Assembly (NCBI GenBank): GCA_009692985.1
Contig: SHYF01000120.1
Location: forward strand, 1 to 5,432
DNA from: Dehalococcoidia bacterium
GTDB lineage: Bacteria > Chloroflexota > Dehalococcoidia > Lucifugimonadales > SHYF01
Direction of reading: 5' to 3'
Length of the DNA: 5,432 bases
This document shows, piece by piece, positions 1 through 5,083 of this stretch. The notes below the pieces were generated by a model. The model was not told the DNA's origin, did not search any database, and worked only from the letters and a program-made list of their open reading frames with translations. Positions within the stretch are counted from its first letter, which is position 1, and every line of letters starts with the position of its first letter. The position numbers were made by a program, and so were the translations under genes.

Positions 1-1
1 C

Positions 2-1234
2 ATCCCGGGCGGGGTGAACAGCCCTGTACGCTCCTTCCGCGCCGTGGGCGGCCAACCACTGTTCGTCCAGAAGGGTCTTGGAACACGCATCTGGGACGTG
101 GACGGCAACCAGTACATAGACTACGTAGGCTCCTGGGGGCCGCTGATCCTGGGACACGCCTATCCGGACATCGTTGCGGCGGTGCAGCAAGCAGCGGCTC
201 TTGGCACATCCTTCGGCGCGCCCACGGCGGGAGAGGTGGAGCTGGCGCGGCTCATCCACGAGGCCGTGCCTTCCATGGAGATGGTGCGCCTTGTCAGCTC
301 CGGCACGGAGGCAGCCATGAGCGCCCTGCGGCTGGCCCGCGCCTATACGGGACGCTCCAAGGTGGTCAAGTTTGCCGGTTGCTACCACGGCCACGCCGAT
401 GGCCTTCTGGTGCAGGCAGGGTCAGGGGCCGCAACCCACGGCATACCCGACTCCGCCGGCGTTCCCGCGGCCTACGCCAGGGAGACACTGGTGGCGCAAT
501 ACAATGACGTTCCATCCGTGGAGCGTCTGTTTGATGAGTACGCTAGCCAGATAGCTTGTGTCATCGTTGAGCCTGTAGCGGGTAACATGGGCGTGGTGCC
601 TCCCGCGCAGGGGTTCCTGGCCGCCCTGAAGCGCATTACCCAAGAGAACAACGCCATGCTGATTTTCGATGAGGTTATCACCGGCTTTCGGGTGGCCTAT
701 GGCGGCGCTCAGGCCCTCTACGGCGTCACGCCGGACATCACATGCCTGGGCAAGGTGATAGGCGGTGGCCTGCCCGTGGGTGCCTATGGAGGCCGGCGGG
801 AGATTATGGAGGTTGTGGCACCCCTGGGGCCTATGTACCAGGCGGGGACGCTTTCGGGCAATCCCCTGGCCGTGGCGGCTGGCATCGCCGCGCTAAAGGC
901 ATTGCAACAGCCGGACACCTACAAGAGGCTGGAACGGATAGGCGCGCTTCTTGCAAATGGCCTGACCGAGGCGGCGCATGAGGCCAAGGTGCCCGCGACG
1001 GTCAACAGGGTCGGCTCCATGCTCACGGCGTTCTTCTGCGCCGGTCCCATCGCATCCTACGCCGATGTCCAGAGGGCGGACACCAAAGCCTATGGCCGCT
1101 TCTTCCACAGTATGCTGGAGCGCGGGATATACCTGGCCCCCTCCCAGTTTGAGGCCGCCTTTGTGTCCCTGGCTCACACGGAGGAGGACATCCAGCAGAC
1201 TCTGACTGCGGCCAAGGAAGCCCTGAAAGGATAA
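2..1234 (+). CDS. hemL: Glutamate-1-semialdehyde 2,1-aminomutase (HemL), 5' end cut by window edge
   Basis: This PLP enzyme converts glutamate-1-semialdehyde to 5-aminolevulinate, the last step of the C5 route to tetrapyrroles, in the cytosol. The reading frame is open to the window edge and begins [10 protein letters not shown], the hallmark HemL N-terminal motif, so the GTG at 14 is an internal Val codon; about 15 to 20 residues should lie upstream. Visible family motifs in order: [30 protein letters not shown] (PLP phosphate region), [24 protein letters not shown] (Asp contacting the PLP ring nitrogen) and CLGKVIGGG, whose Lys (codon 752-754) should form the Schiff base. GTLSGNP and a C-terminal [14 protein letters not shown] complete the match. 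The visible 410 residues fit a family size of about 430. Only the 5' end is missing and no lesion is seen. The gene is followed after 3 bases by a glutamate dehydrogenase. Other class III aminotransferases are an unlikely alternative. Confidence 0.97.
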   Translation: MPGGVNSPVRSFRAVGGQPLFVQKGLGTRIWDVDGNQYIDYVGSWGPLILGHAYPDIVAAVQQAAALGTSFGAPTAGEVELARLIHEAVPSMEMVRLVSSGTEAAMSALRLARAYTGRSKVVKFAGCYHGHADGLLVQAGSGAATHGIPDSAGVPAAYARETLVAQYNDVPSVERLFDEYASQIACVIVEPVAGNMGVVPPAQGFLAALKRITQENNAMLIFDEVITGFRVAYGGAQALYGVTPDITCLGKVIGGGLPVGAYGGRREIMEVVAPLGPMYQAGTLSGNPLAVAAGIAALKALQQPDTYKRLERIGALLANGLTEAAHEAKVPATVNRVGSMLTAFFCAGPIASYADVQRADTKAYGRFFHSMLERGIYLAPSQFEAAFVSLAHTEEDIQQTLTAAKEALKG

Positions 1235-1237
1235 CGC

Positions 1238-2497
1238 ATGACACCAGTCGCACCCACCGATGAAATGAGCTCCTTTGAAGCGGTAAACTGGTTTTTCGAC
1301 CAGAGCGCACGGCGTTTGGGAATCAACGAGGAGCTCCAGGAGCTCATGCGCCACCCGTGGCGCGAGCTTACAGTCTCGATTCCGGTGCGCCTGGACAATG
1401 GCAAGGTCAAGGTGTTCACAGGCTACCGTGTCCAGCACAACGGTGCTCGCGGCCCTTACAAGGGCGGCATACGATATCACCCCAAGGCTGAACTGGACGA
1501 GGTCCGTGCCCTGGCTTCGCTCATGACCTGGAAGACAGCCGTAGCCAATATCCCCTTCGGCGGGGCCAAAGGTGGAGTGGTCTGTGACCCCGGTAGCCTC
1601 AGCCAATCTGAGCTTAACCGCCTTACCCGTCGCTACATCCAGAACATTGCTCACGTCCTAGGGGCAACGCGGGACATCCCCGCTCCAGACCTGGGCACAA
1701 ACGCCCAGACCATGGCCTGGATGATGGACGCCTACGGCCAACTCCACGGCTACACGCCCGGCATTGTTACCGGCAAGCCGGTAGAGCTGGGCGGCTCCTA
1801 CGGAAGAGAGGCCGCGCCAGGGCGGGGGCTGGTCTATTGCCTGGAGGAATGGGCCAGCCTGACTCACTTCCCCATCCAGGGAACCAAGGTCGTGGTACAG
1901 GGCTTCGGGCAGGTGGGTTCCTGGGCTGCACGACTGATCGGCGACCTGGGCTGCATTGTGGTGGGCATCAGCGACATAAACGGCGGTATCTACAACCCAC
2001 GCGGTTTGAACGTGCAGGATGTCCTGGCGTACTCCCTGAGCCACGGCTCAGTGGTCGGTTTTGCCAACGCTGATGCCGTAGGAGGCACGGAGCTGCTGGA
2101 GCTGCCATGCGACATCCTGATCCCAGCCGCCGTCGAAAACGTCATTCGCGCGGATAATGCCCGCCGCATCAAGGCCAAGGTGGTAGCCGAGGCCGCGAAC
2201 CATCCCACCACTCCCGCCGCCGACCTGGTCTTGCAAGAGCGTGGAATAGTCCTCATCCCAGACATCCTGGTCAACGCCGGTGGCGTAGTGGTGTCCTACT
2301 TCGAATGGGCGCAAAACATCCAGGAGTTCCGCTGGGACGAAGACCGTGTAAACCAGGAGCTGGCTGTCTTCATGAAACAGGCCACTCAAGGTGTGGTAGA
2401 GACGGCGAAGCGGGACAACATCAGCTACCGTGAAGCCGCCTTTTCCATAGGCATAAGCCGGGTGGCCCGGGCCATAGAGTTACGCGGGTTTGTATGA
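1238..2497 (+). CDS. gdhA: Glutamate dehydrogenase (Glu/Leu/Phe/Val dehydrogenase family)
   Basis: It catalyses the reversible oxidative deamination of glutamate to 2-oxoglutarate and ammonia, in the cytosol. The 419-residue length is typical of hexameric bacterial and archaeal GDHs. The N-terminal substrate domain shows GPYKGGIRYHP (Lys75), TWKTA (Lys99), PFGGAKGG (Lys111) and DIPAPDLGTN with catalytic Asp151, followed by TMAWMMDAY and TGKPVELGGS. The Rossmann domain has GFGQVGS at 222-228 and ISDINGG near 244-250. AEAAN at 317-321 and VVSYFEW with Ser353 complete the active site; Lys75 and Ser353 fit the positions that bind the glutamate side-chain carboxylate, favouring Glu over Leu or Phe. 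NAD or NADP preference cannot be settled by eye. The ATG lies 3 bases after the hemL stop, with GAAAGG at 1225-1230 inside the end of hemL as a probable ribosome site, which suggests co-transcription and possibly translational coupling. The gene is intact. Confidence 0.95.
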   Translation: MTPVAPTDEMSSFEAVNWFFDQSARRLGINEELQELMRHPWRELTVSIPVRLDNGKVKVFTGYRVQHNGARGPYKGGIRYHPKAELDEVRALASLMTWKTAVANIPFGGAKGGVVCDPGSLSQSELNRLTRRYIQNIAHVLGATRDIPAPDLGTNAQTMAWMMDAYGQLHGYTPGIVTGKPVELGGSYGREAAPGRGLVYCLEEWASLTHFPIQGTKVVVQGFGQVGSWAARLIGDLGCIVVGISDINGGIYNPRGLNVQDVLAYSLSHGSVVGFANADAVGGTELLELPCDILIPAAVENVIRADNARRIKAKVVAEAANHPTTPAADLVLQERGIVLIPDILVNAGGVVVSYFEWAQNIQEFRWDEDRVNQELAVFMKQATQGVVETAKRDNISYREAAFSIGISRVARAIELRGFV

Positions 2498-2560
2498 CAT
2501 GCCGATGTGTCCGCGGACTAAGTTTGGCGATTATCCCGCAAGAACCCACGCACCTATCCA

Positions 2561-2572
2561 TGTCATCCTGAG
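2561..2572 (+). repeat. 12-base repeat core, left arm of a long inverted pair
   Basis: TGTCATCCTGAG here and CTCAGAATGACA at 2751-2762 are inverted copies, 11 of 12 bases matching, about 180 bases apart. Related cores occur in the other convergent spacer at 5021-5031, 5047-5058 and 5116-5127. They are therefore members of a dispersed intergenic repeat family, not chance words. Function is unknown. Confidence 0.55.
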
Positions 2573-2590
2573 GGGCTGCAGGTATTTCCC

Positions 2591-2613
2591 CCTTCCCCCA
2601 TTGCGAGGGAAGG
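2591..2613. repeat. Hairpin, 7-bp stem
   Basis: CCTTCCC (2591-2597) pairs with GGGAAGG (2607-2613) around a 9-base loop. It sits in a wider C-rich then G-rich tract (about 2588-2626) that resembles a palindromic REP-like intergenic element. There is no T-run, so termination is uncertain. Confidence 0.5.
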
Positions 2614-2726
2614 TTAGGATGGGGGGAGCCAGGTCACGACCTTACAGTTCACCCCCACCTGAGTCCTCGCCGATCCAGGGGGACAAACCATCACTGGGGC
2701 CTGCCTTGGTAAACCCAACGCTTTAG

Positions 2727-2758
2727 ATTCTGAGTCCCGATAAATCGGGACTCAGAAT
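2727..2758. terminator. Perfect 15-bp hairpin, possible bidirectional terminator
   Basis: ATTCTGAGTCCCGAT (2727-2741) and its exact reverse complement (2744-2758) are separated by only AA, so the innermost pairs are probably open in the real loop. It lies between the ends of gdhA (plus) and sodN (minus), where a bidirectional terminator would be useful. No U-tract follows on either strand, and its right arm contains the repeat core CTCAGAAT found elsewhere in the window, so it may be a repeat element rather than a classical terminator. Confidence 0.5.
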
Positions 2759-2762
2759 GACA
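2751..2762 (-). repeat. 12-base repeat core, right arm of a long inverted pair
   Basis: CTCAGAATGACA is the reverse complement of TGTCATTCTGAG and matches the inverted copy at 2561-2572 at 11 of 12 bases. It also overlaps the right arm of the 2727-2758 hairpin. Confidence 0.55.
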
Positions 2763-2792
2763 CCGGAACCCCAGCATTATCCCAACCTACGT

Positions 2793-2814
2793 GACTTAGC
2801 GGATAACCGCAGTC
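2793..2814 (-). terminator. Hairpin just past the sodN stop, possible terminator
   Basis: GACT-TA-GCGG-ATAA-CCGC-AGTC: two 4-bp stems with a 2-base bulge and a 4-base loop, beginning 3 bases downstream of the sodN stop codon on the minus strand. The position suits a 3' end structure for sodN mRNA. No T-run follows, so a role in mRNA stability is equally possible. Confidence 0.35.
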
Positions 2815-2817
2815 AGC

Positions 2818-3336
2818 CTAGGCAGGATAGACCAACTCCCCCGCTACCACTCCCTGGCGAGACGGCTGGTGCGTGGTCTTGGCGCCTTTGGTCTGCCAGA
2901 AGATCTCGGCGATGCCCTGAACGGCCTTCAGCAGGTCCTGGGCTGCCTGCATGTCGTTGCTCTGCCTTACCTTGGAGGCAAGCTTCATGGCATTGAAGAA
3001 CTGCTCGTGGATGCCTGGGTGCTGCTGGACGTGCTCAGGCCGGAAGTAGTCGCCCCACAAGACACGCAGCTCCTTCTTGCACAACTCGGCATGTTCCTCC
3101 TTGACCGCCACGTAACGGCCAACGGCGGCTGCGTAGGCGGCCTGCTCCTGGGGCGTTGCCGTGTGGCTTGGTACAGCCAGGCCGGCTATGAGCTGGTTCA
3201 TCCGAATGGTAGTGAGCGCCGCAAGCTGCGCAAGGTGTGGGTCGTAGATGCCACATGGGATGTCACAGTGGGCGTGGGCAACCTGGGTGGCAAACACGCG
3301 GCGCGCGAATCCAAGGACACTTTCTGCTAAAGGCAT
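2818..3336 (-). CDS. sodN: Nickel superoxide dismutase precursor (SodN)
   Basis: SodN converts superoxide to O2 and H2O2 with a Ni centre held by the first six residues of the mature chain. The 172-residue product contains HCDIPCGIYDP at residues 23-33, the Ni-hook: His23, Cys24 and Cys28 are the ligand residues and Tyr31 the conserved gate tyrosine. Later family blocks are VAVKEE (76-81), LWGDYFRPEH (93-102) and FWQTKG (146-151). The 22-residue leader ends VAHA and must be removed before His23 to free the N-terminal amine that binds nickel. The 150-residue mature form is longer than the 117 residues of the Streptomyces enzyme. It is closer to the cyanobacterial type, with extra sequence between hook and KEE, and a tail of about 21 residues after FWQTKG. 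I chose the ATG at 3336 because AGGAGG lies 5 bases upstream; the upstream ATG at 3366 has no such site. It is divergent from a probable maturation protease. Confidence 0.95.
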   Translation of the reverse strand: MPLAESVLGFARRVFATQVAHAHCDIPCGIYDPHLAQLAALTTIRMNQLIAGLAVPSHTATPQEQAAYAAAVGRYVAVKEEHAELCKKELRVLWGDYFRPEHVQQHPGIHEQFFNAMKLASKVRQSNDMQAAQDLLKAVQGIAEIFWQTKGAKTTHQPSRQGVVAGELVYPA

Positions 3337-3341
3337 ACGTT

Positions 3342-3347
3342 CCTCCT
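3342..3347 (-). promoter_or_regulatory. sodN ribosome binding site, decides the start
   Basis: On the minus strand AGGAGG lies 5 bases before the ATG at 3336-3334. The match to the anti-Shine-Dalgarno sequence is perfect. It lies inside the coding frame that would result from starting at 3366, which argues that 3366 is not used. Confidence 0.85.
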
Positions 3348-3349
3348 GA

Positions 3350-3372
3350 GTTAGTATGGATTTCATGCTAAC
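3350..3372 (-). promoter_or_regulatory. 23-bp palindrome over the predicted sodN transcription start, candidate operator
   Basis: On the minus strand GTTAGCATG, 5 bases, CATACTAAC: 9-base arms with 8 of 9 positions symmetric. It begins 3 bases downstream of the putative -10 box and ends 2 bases before the ribosome binding site. The position would suit a repressor that blocks initiation. Known regulation of Ni-SOD by the Fur-family nickel repressor Nur in Streptomyces makes a metal-responsive regulator plausible, but the sequence does not name one. It could also fold in the mRNA leader. Confidence 0.5.
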
Positions 3373-3375
3373 AAA

Positions 3376-3404
3376 AGTTTACCTGAAAACAACGAAACCA
3401 TCAA
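3376..3404 (-). promoter_or_regulatory. Putative sodN promoter (sigma70-like)
   Basis: Read on the minus strand: TTGATG (3404-3399), a 17-base spacer, and TAAACT (3381-3376). Each box matches the TTGACA/TATAAT consensus at 4 of 6 positions with ideal spacing. Transcription would begin near 3368-3370, which leaves a leader of about 32 to 34 bases before the ATG at 3336 and places the alternative ATG at 3366 almost at the transcript's 5' end. Confidence 0.5.
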
Positions 3405-3425
3405 CCTGCTCTCAGCAGGCTGATG
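3399..3425. promoter_or_regulatory. 27-bp palindrome overlapping the sodN -35 box
   Basis: CATCA-A-CCTGCT, then CTC, then AGCAGG-C-TGATG: 12-base arms with 11 of 12 positions paired. The left end coincides with the -35 hexamer on the minus strand. It could be a second regulator site, or the start of the repeat block that follows. The short 3-base centre suits a hairpin as well as a protein site. Confidence 0.4.
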
Positions 3426-3512
3426 CAAAACCTCTTCGACCATCCCCCTGGCCCCCTTTCCTTCGCTACGCTCAAGGACAGGCTCTGGCCAGGAAGGGGG
3501 GTGGAAGAGATA

Positions 3513-3531
3513 TCTGGGGGATACCCCCAGA
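3513..3531. repeat. Hairpin, 8-bp perfect stem with ATA loop
   Basis: TCTGGGGG and CCCCCAGA are exact reverse complements around ATA. It is part of the repeat block in the sodN/protease intergenic region. It is very stable and could stall transcription or serve as a repeat-specific binding site. Confidence 0.55.
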
Positions 3532-3541
3532 CCCCCACCAA

Positions 3542-3556
3542 AGGGGCTTCGCCCCT
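3542..3556. repeat. Hairpin AGGGGC-TTC-GCCCCT
   Basis: A 6-bp perfect stem with a 3-base loop. TTTTT occurs at 3567-3571, but about 10 bases past the stem, too far for a classical intrinsic terminator on the plus strand. It would also sit upstream of the protease gene, where a terminator would only shield it from upstream transcription. Confidence 0.45.
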
Positions 3557-3621
3557 CTGGACTCACTTTTTCCAACAACCTTTCAGGGCTGTAGTTGATA
3601 TCCACAAGGCCACTGACTACA

Positions 3622-4176
3622 ATGGTGCGCATGGAGTCGGAAGGACATGCCACGGCTACCCCCAAGGCGAATCCGCAAGATGGGCCTGCTTTGCCCATTG
3701 ACGGGTGGCCCCGCTCAGGCGGAAGGAGGCGATGGCTCTCTTCGGCGCGCTTCACGGTGGAAGGCGATAGCATGCAGCCTACCCTGTCCAGCCGCCAGCA
3801 GTTGCTGGTGGCCCGCGGAGCGTACCGTGTCCGGCTTCCCGCCCGCGGCGATGTGGTGGTCCTCCGCGACCCCGGGCAGCCTGGGGTCCACTGTGTAAAG
3901 CGCGTAGTTGGCCTGCCAGGAGAGCACGTGCGTATGGAAATGGGGCGCGTATTTGCCAATGAAAGCCTTTTGGACGAGCAGTACGCAGCGGGCAGAGAAA
4001 AAGCTGAGACGCCCGCTCCTCGCCAGTGGTTGCTGGACCAGGACGAGTATCTTGTGTTGGGGGACCAGAGGCAGAATAGTCGGGACAGCCGTGCTTTTGG
4101 TCCGGTTAGGCGTGGCGACTTAGTAGGGAGGGTCTGGCTCCGATACTGGCCGCCTCGATCTTGGAAAAGGTTCTAG
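3622..4176 (+). CDS. Anchorless S26-family signal peptidase-like protease, probable NiSOD maturation protease (SodX-like)
   Basis: A Ser/Lys protease of the signal peptidase I family. From the ATG at 3622 it has 184 residues: FTVEGDSMQPTL holds nucleophile Ser50 (codon 3769-3771), VKRVVGLPGE holds general base Lys93 (codon 3898-3900), and LGDQRQNSRDSRAFGPV with LRYWPP form the C-terminal boxes. Unlike ordinary type I signal peptidases it has no hydrophobic anchor before the Ser: that stretch is polar and Arg-rich (GGRRRW). A soluble protease suits a cytosolic task, and its divergent position beside sodN suggests that it removes the SodN leader. It is, however, larger than a minimal SodX and keeps the beta-rich insert typical of LepB between Lys and the last boxes, so a degenerate LepB remains possible. 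The start is uncertain: TTG 3595, ATG 3622 and ATG 3631 are all in frame and none has a good ribosome site; 3622 is a compromise. Confidence 0.82.
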   Translation: MVRMESEGHATATPKANPQDGPALPIDGWPRSGGRRRWLSSARFTVEGDSMQPTLSSRQQLLVARGAYRVRLPARGDVVVLRDPGQPGVHCVKRVVGLPGEHVRMEMGRVFANESLLDEQYAAGREKAETPAPRQWLLDQDEYLVLGDQRQNSRDSRAFGPVRRGDLVGRVWLRYWPPRSWKRF

Positions 4177-4212
4177 GCGTTGGGGCGTTTTTATGCCTCC
4201 AACCCAAAACCT
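4168..4212 (+). terminator. Branched or interrupted hairpin after the protease gene
   Basis: AGGTT (4168-4172) pairs with AACCT (4208-4212), GTTGG (4179-4183) with CCAAC (4199-4203), and GGC (4184-4186) with GCC (4195-4197) closing a T-rich loop. It overlaps the protease stop codon and precedes the aquaporin gene. No U-tract follows, so it may attenuate or process the transcript rather than end it. Confidence 0.35.
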
Positions 4213-4255
4213 AGCTTGATATAGCCCCAATGTTTCTGAGGTGACCATAGTGTAC

Positions 4256-4261
4256 AGGAGG
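4256..4261 (+). promoter_or_regulatory. Aquaporin ribosome binding site
   Basis: AGGAGG, extended to AGGAGGTG, lies 7 bases before the ATG at 4269. It is one of the strongest sites in the window and fixes the start. I see no convincing -35/-10 pair in 4177-4255, so it is unclear whether the gene has its own promoter or is read through from the protease gene. Confidence 0.85.
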
Positions 4262-4268
4262 TGTAGAG

Positions 4269-4997
4269 ATGACGGATTTCTTATCCCTGGGTGACCTGAA
4301 GGACCGTAGAGCGTGGCAAGCTACCCTGGCAGAGTTCATGGGACTGTTTTTGTTTGTATTCATCGGCCCTGGTGCAGTGGTGGGCACAAGCATGTTGGTG
4401 GGGGGTGGTGAACTGACAGTCGCGCGCCTGACGGCCATAGCCCTAGCCCACGGTCTGGCAATCGCTGTCCTGGTGGCTGCCATAGCCCGCGTTTCCGGCG
4501 GCCACATCAATCCTGCCGTTACAATCACGGCGGTGGTGACGCGAAAGATGGGCATGGTCAAAGGTTGCATGTACGTGGTGGCCCAACTCCTAGGCGCGGC
4601 ACTCGGGGCCTTGCTGCTGGCTGCCGTGGTCCCCAATGCTGCTGAGGGTGCGTTGGGAGGCAACGCTCTAAGCATAGATGTAGGGCCAGGATTAGTGGTG
4701 GAGATAGTCCTTACCTTTGCCCTGGTGTTTGTCATCTTCGCCACTGCCGTTGACCCCAAAGGCCCGGCTCATTTAGCTCCCTTTGCTATCGGCATCACAG
4801 TGCTGATAGCCCACTTTATCGGAGTACCCCTGACAGGTGCTTCCATGAACCCAGCACGCAGCTTTGGCCCGGCGCTAGCTACGGGTATGTGGGCAGACCA
4901 CTGGGTCTACTGGGTGGGGCCGATTATTGGGGGACTCATCGCCGGGGTGCTCTACGATATGGTCTATATCAAGGGACGCAAGGATGAGGCTGCCTGA
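4269..4997 (+). CDS. Aquaporin (MIP family), water-type signature with a His-His-Ala-Arg filter
   Basis: A 242-residue channel of the inner membrane with six membrane segments (about 18-42, 51-73, 98-121, 139-161, 171-189, 213-236) and two re-entrant loops with the family motif: SGGHINPAV (NPA 81-83) and GASMNPARSFGP (NPA 194-196). Ser198, Ala202, Tyr214 and Trp215 fit the positions that mark aquaporins rather than glycerol facilitators, which have Asp after the second NPAR. Aligned on the NPA motifs with AQP1, the selectivity filter is His61, His182, Ala191, Arg197; AQP1 has Phe, His, Cys, Arg. His at the first site is a trait of plant TIP channels, several of which pass H2O2 or ammonia, so a substrate other than water is possible. 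The gene lies 92 bases after the protease gene on the same strand, downstream of sodN/protease, which would fit export or equilibration of H2O2. Full length, no defect. Confidence 0.95.
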   Translation: MTDFLSLGDLKDRRAWQATLAEFMGLFLFVFIGPGAVVGTSMLVGGGELTVARLTAIALAHGLAIAVLVAAIARVSGGHINPAVTITAVVTRKMGMVKGCMYVVAQLLGAALGALLLAAVVPNAAEGALGGNALSIDVGPGLVVEIVLTFALVFVIFATAVDPKGPAHLAPFAIGITVLIAHFIGVPLTGASMNPARSFGPALATGMWADHWVYWVGPIIGGLIAGVLYDMVYIKGRKDEAA

Positions 4998-5020
4998 GCT
5001 TGCCCAGGACTGCACGGCAG

Positions 5021-5031
5021 GTCACTCTGAG
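5021..5031 (+). repeat. Repeat core GTCACTCTGAG, left arm
   Basis: It matches 10 of 11 bases of GTCATTCTGAG, the core seen at 2751-2762, and is mirrored by CTCTGAATGACA at 5116-5127. The arrangement echoes that of the first convergent spacer. Confidence 0.4.
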
Positions 5032-5046
5032 AGCGCGTGATGGAAT

Positions 5047-5058
5047 TGTCATTGCGAG
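5047..5058 (+). repeat. Repeat core TGTCATTGCGAG
   Basis: A variant of the TGTCAT(T/C)CTGAG core. Part of it (CATTGCGAG) also occurs at 2599-2607 in the first spacer, inside the hairpin there. This supports a dispersed intergenic family with at least two subtypes. Confidence 0.4.
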
Positions 5059-5083
5059 AGCCTCGATGAGTTTGCGAATAGGG

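Larger units (their letters stand above)
2498..2817. other. Convergent intergenic spacer between gdhA and sodN, rich in inverted repeats
   Basis: No gene is supported in these 320 bases. An open frame on the plus strand (2490-2726) has a low-complexity, Pro/Arg-rich product read through repeat sequence and no family resemblance. The stretch holds three hairpins (2591-2613, 2727-2758, 2793-2814) and a pair of inverted 12-base cores (2561-2572 and 2751-2762). Because the flanking genes converge, the hairpins may end transcription from both sides, but none is followed by a clear T-run. Confidence 0.7.
3431..3557. repeat. Palindromic REP-like intergenic repeat block
   Basis: The block begins with CTCTTC (3432-3437), mirrored by GAAGAG (3504-3509), with further imperfect pairing of C-rich tracts at 3441-3462 and G-rich tracts at 3491-3504. 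Two compact hairpins follow (3513-3531 and 3542-3556). The composition and the TTCGCTACGCTCAAGGACAG stretch at 3461-3480 resemble high-copy intergenic repeats that I associate with Chloroflexota-type genomes, from memory only. It separates the sodN promoter from the divergent protease gene. No coding capacity is supported. Confidence 0.5.

Noticed and set aside
14..16. GTG as the hemL start codon
   Set aside because: The codons before it read IPGG, which together with VNSPVR make the conserved HemL motif, so the gene begins outside the window.
893..1654. 253-codon open frame on the minus strand
   Set aside because: It lies antisense across the end of hemL and the start of GDH, both with full family motifs, and its product shows no recognisable domain.
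2490..2726. 78-codon plus-strand open frame after GDH
   Set aside because: It overlaps the GDH stop and is read through palindromic repeat sequence; Pro/Arg-rich low complexity, no ribosome site.
2869..3330. 153-codon plus-strand open frame antisense to sodN
   Set aside because: The minus strand carries the unmistakable NiSOD hook and a perfect ribosome site; the plus frame is a GC-driven shadow.
3431..3557. CRISPR-like or tandem repeat array
   Set aside because: The repeats are palindromes of different sequence, without equal units or regular spacers.
3542..3571. Intrinsic terminator from the AGGGGC hairpin plus T-run
   Set aside because: The five Ts lie about 10 bases beyond the stem, and there is no plus-strand gene upstream that would need it.
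3721..3734. GGAAGGAGG followed by ATG at 3732 as a hidden gene start
   Set aside because: The ATG is only two bases past the SD-like run, is out of frame with the protease and meets a stop after 12 codons.
3363..3959. 198-codon minus-strand open frame over the sodN upstream region and protease gene
   Set aside because: It runs through the repeat block and against the protease catalytic Ser and Lys region, with no domain signal.
4211..4759. 182-codon minus-strand open frame antisense to the aquaporin
   Set aside because: Ala/Thr/Ser-rich product of reading a membrane protein gene backwards; the plus strand has both NPA motifs and a strong ribosome site.
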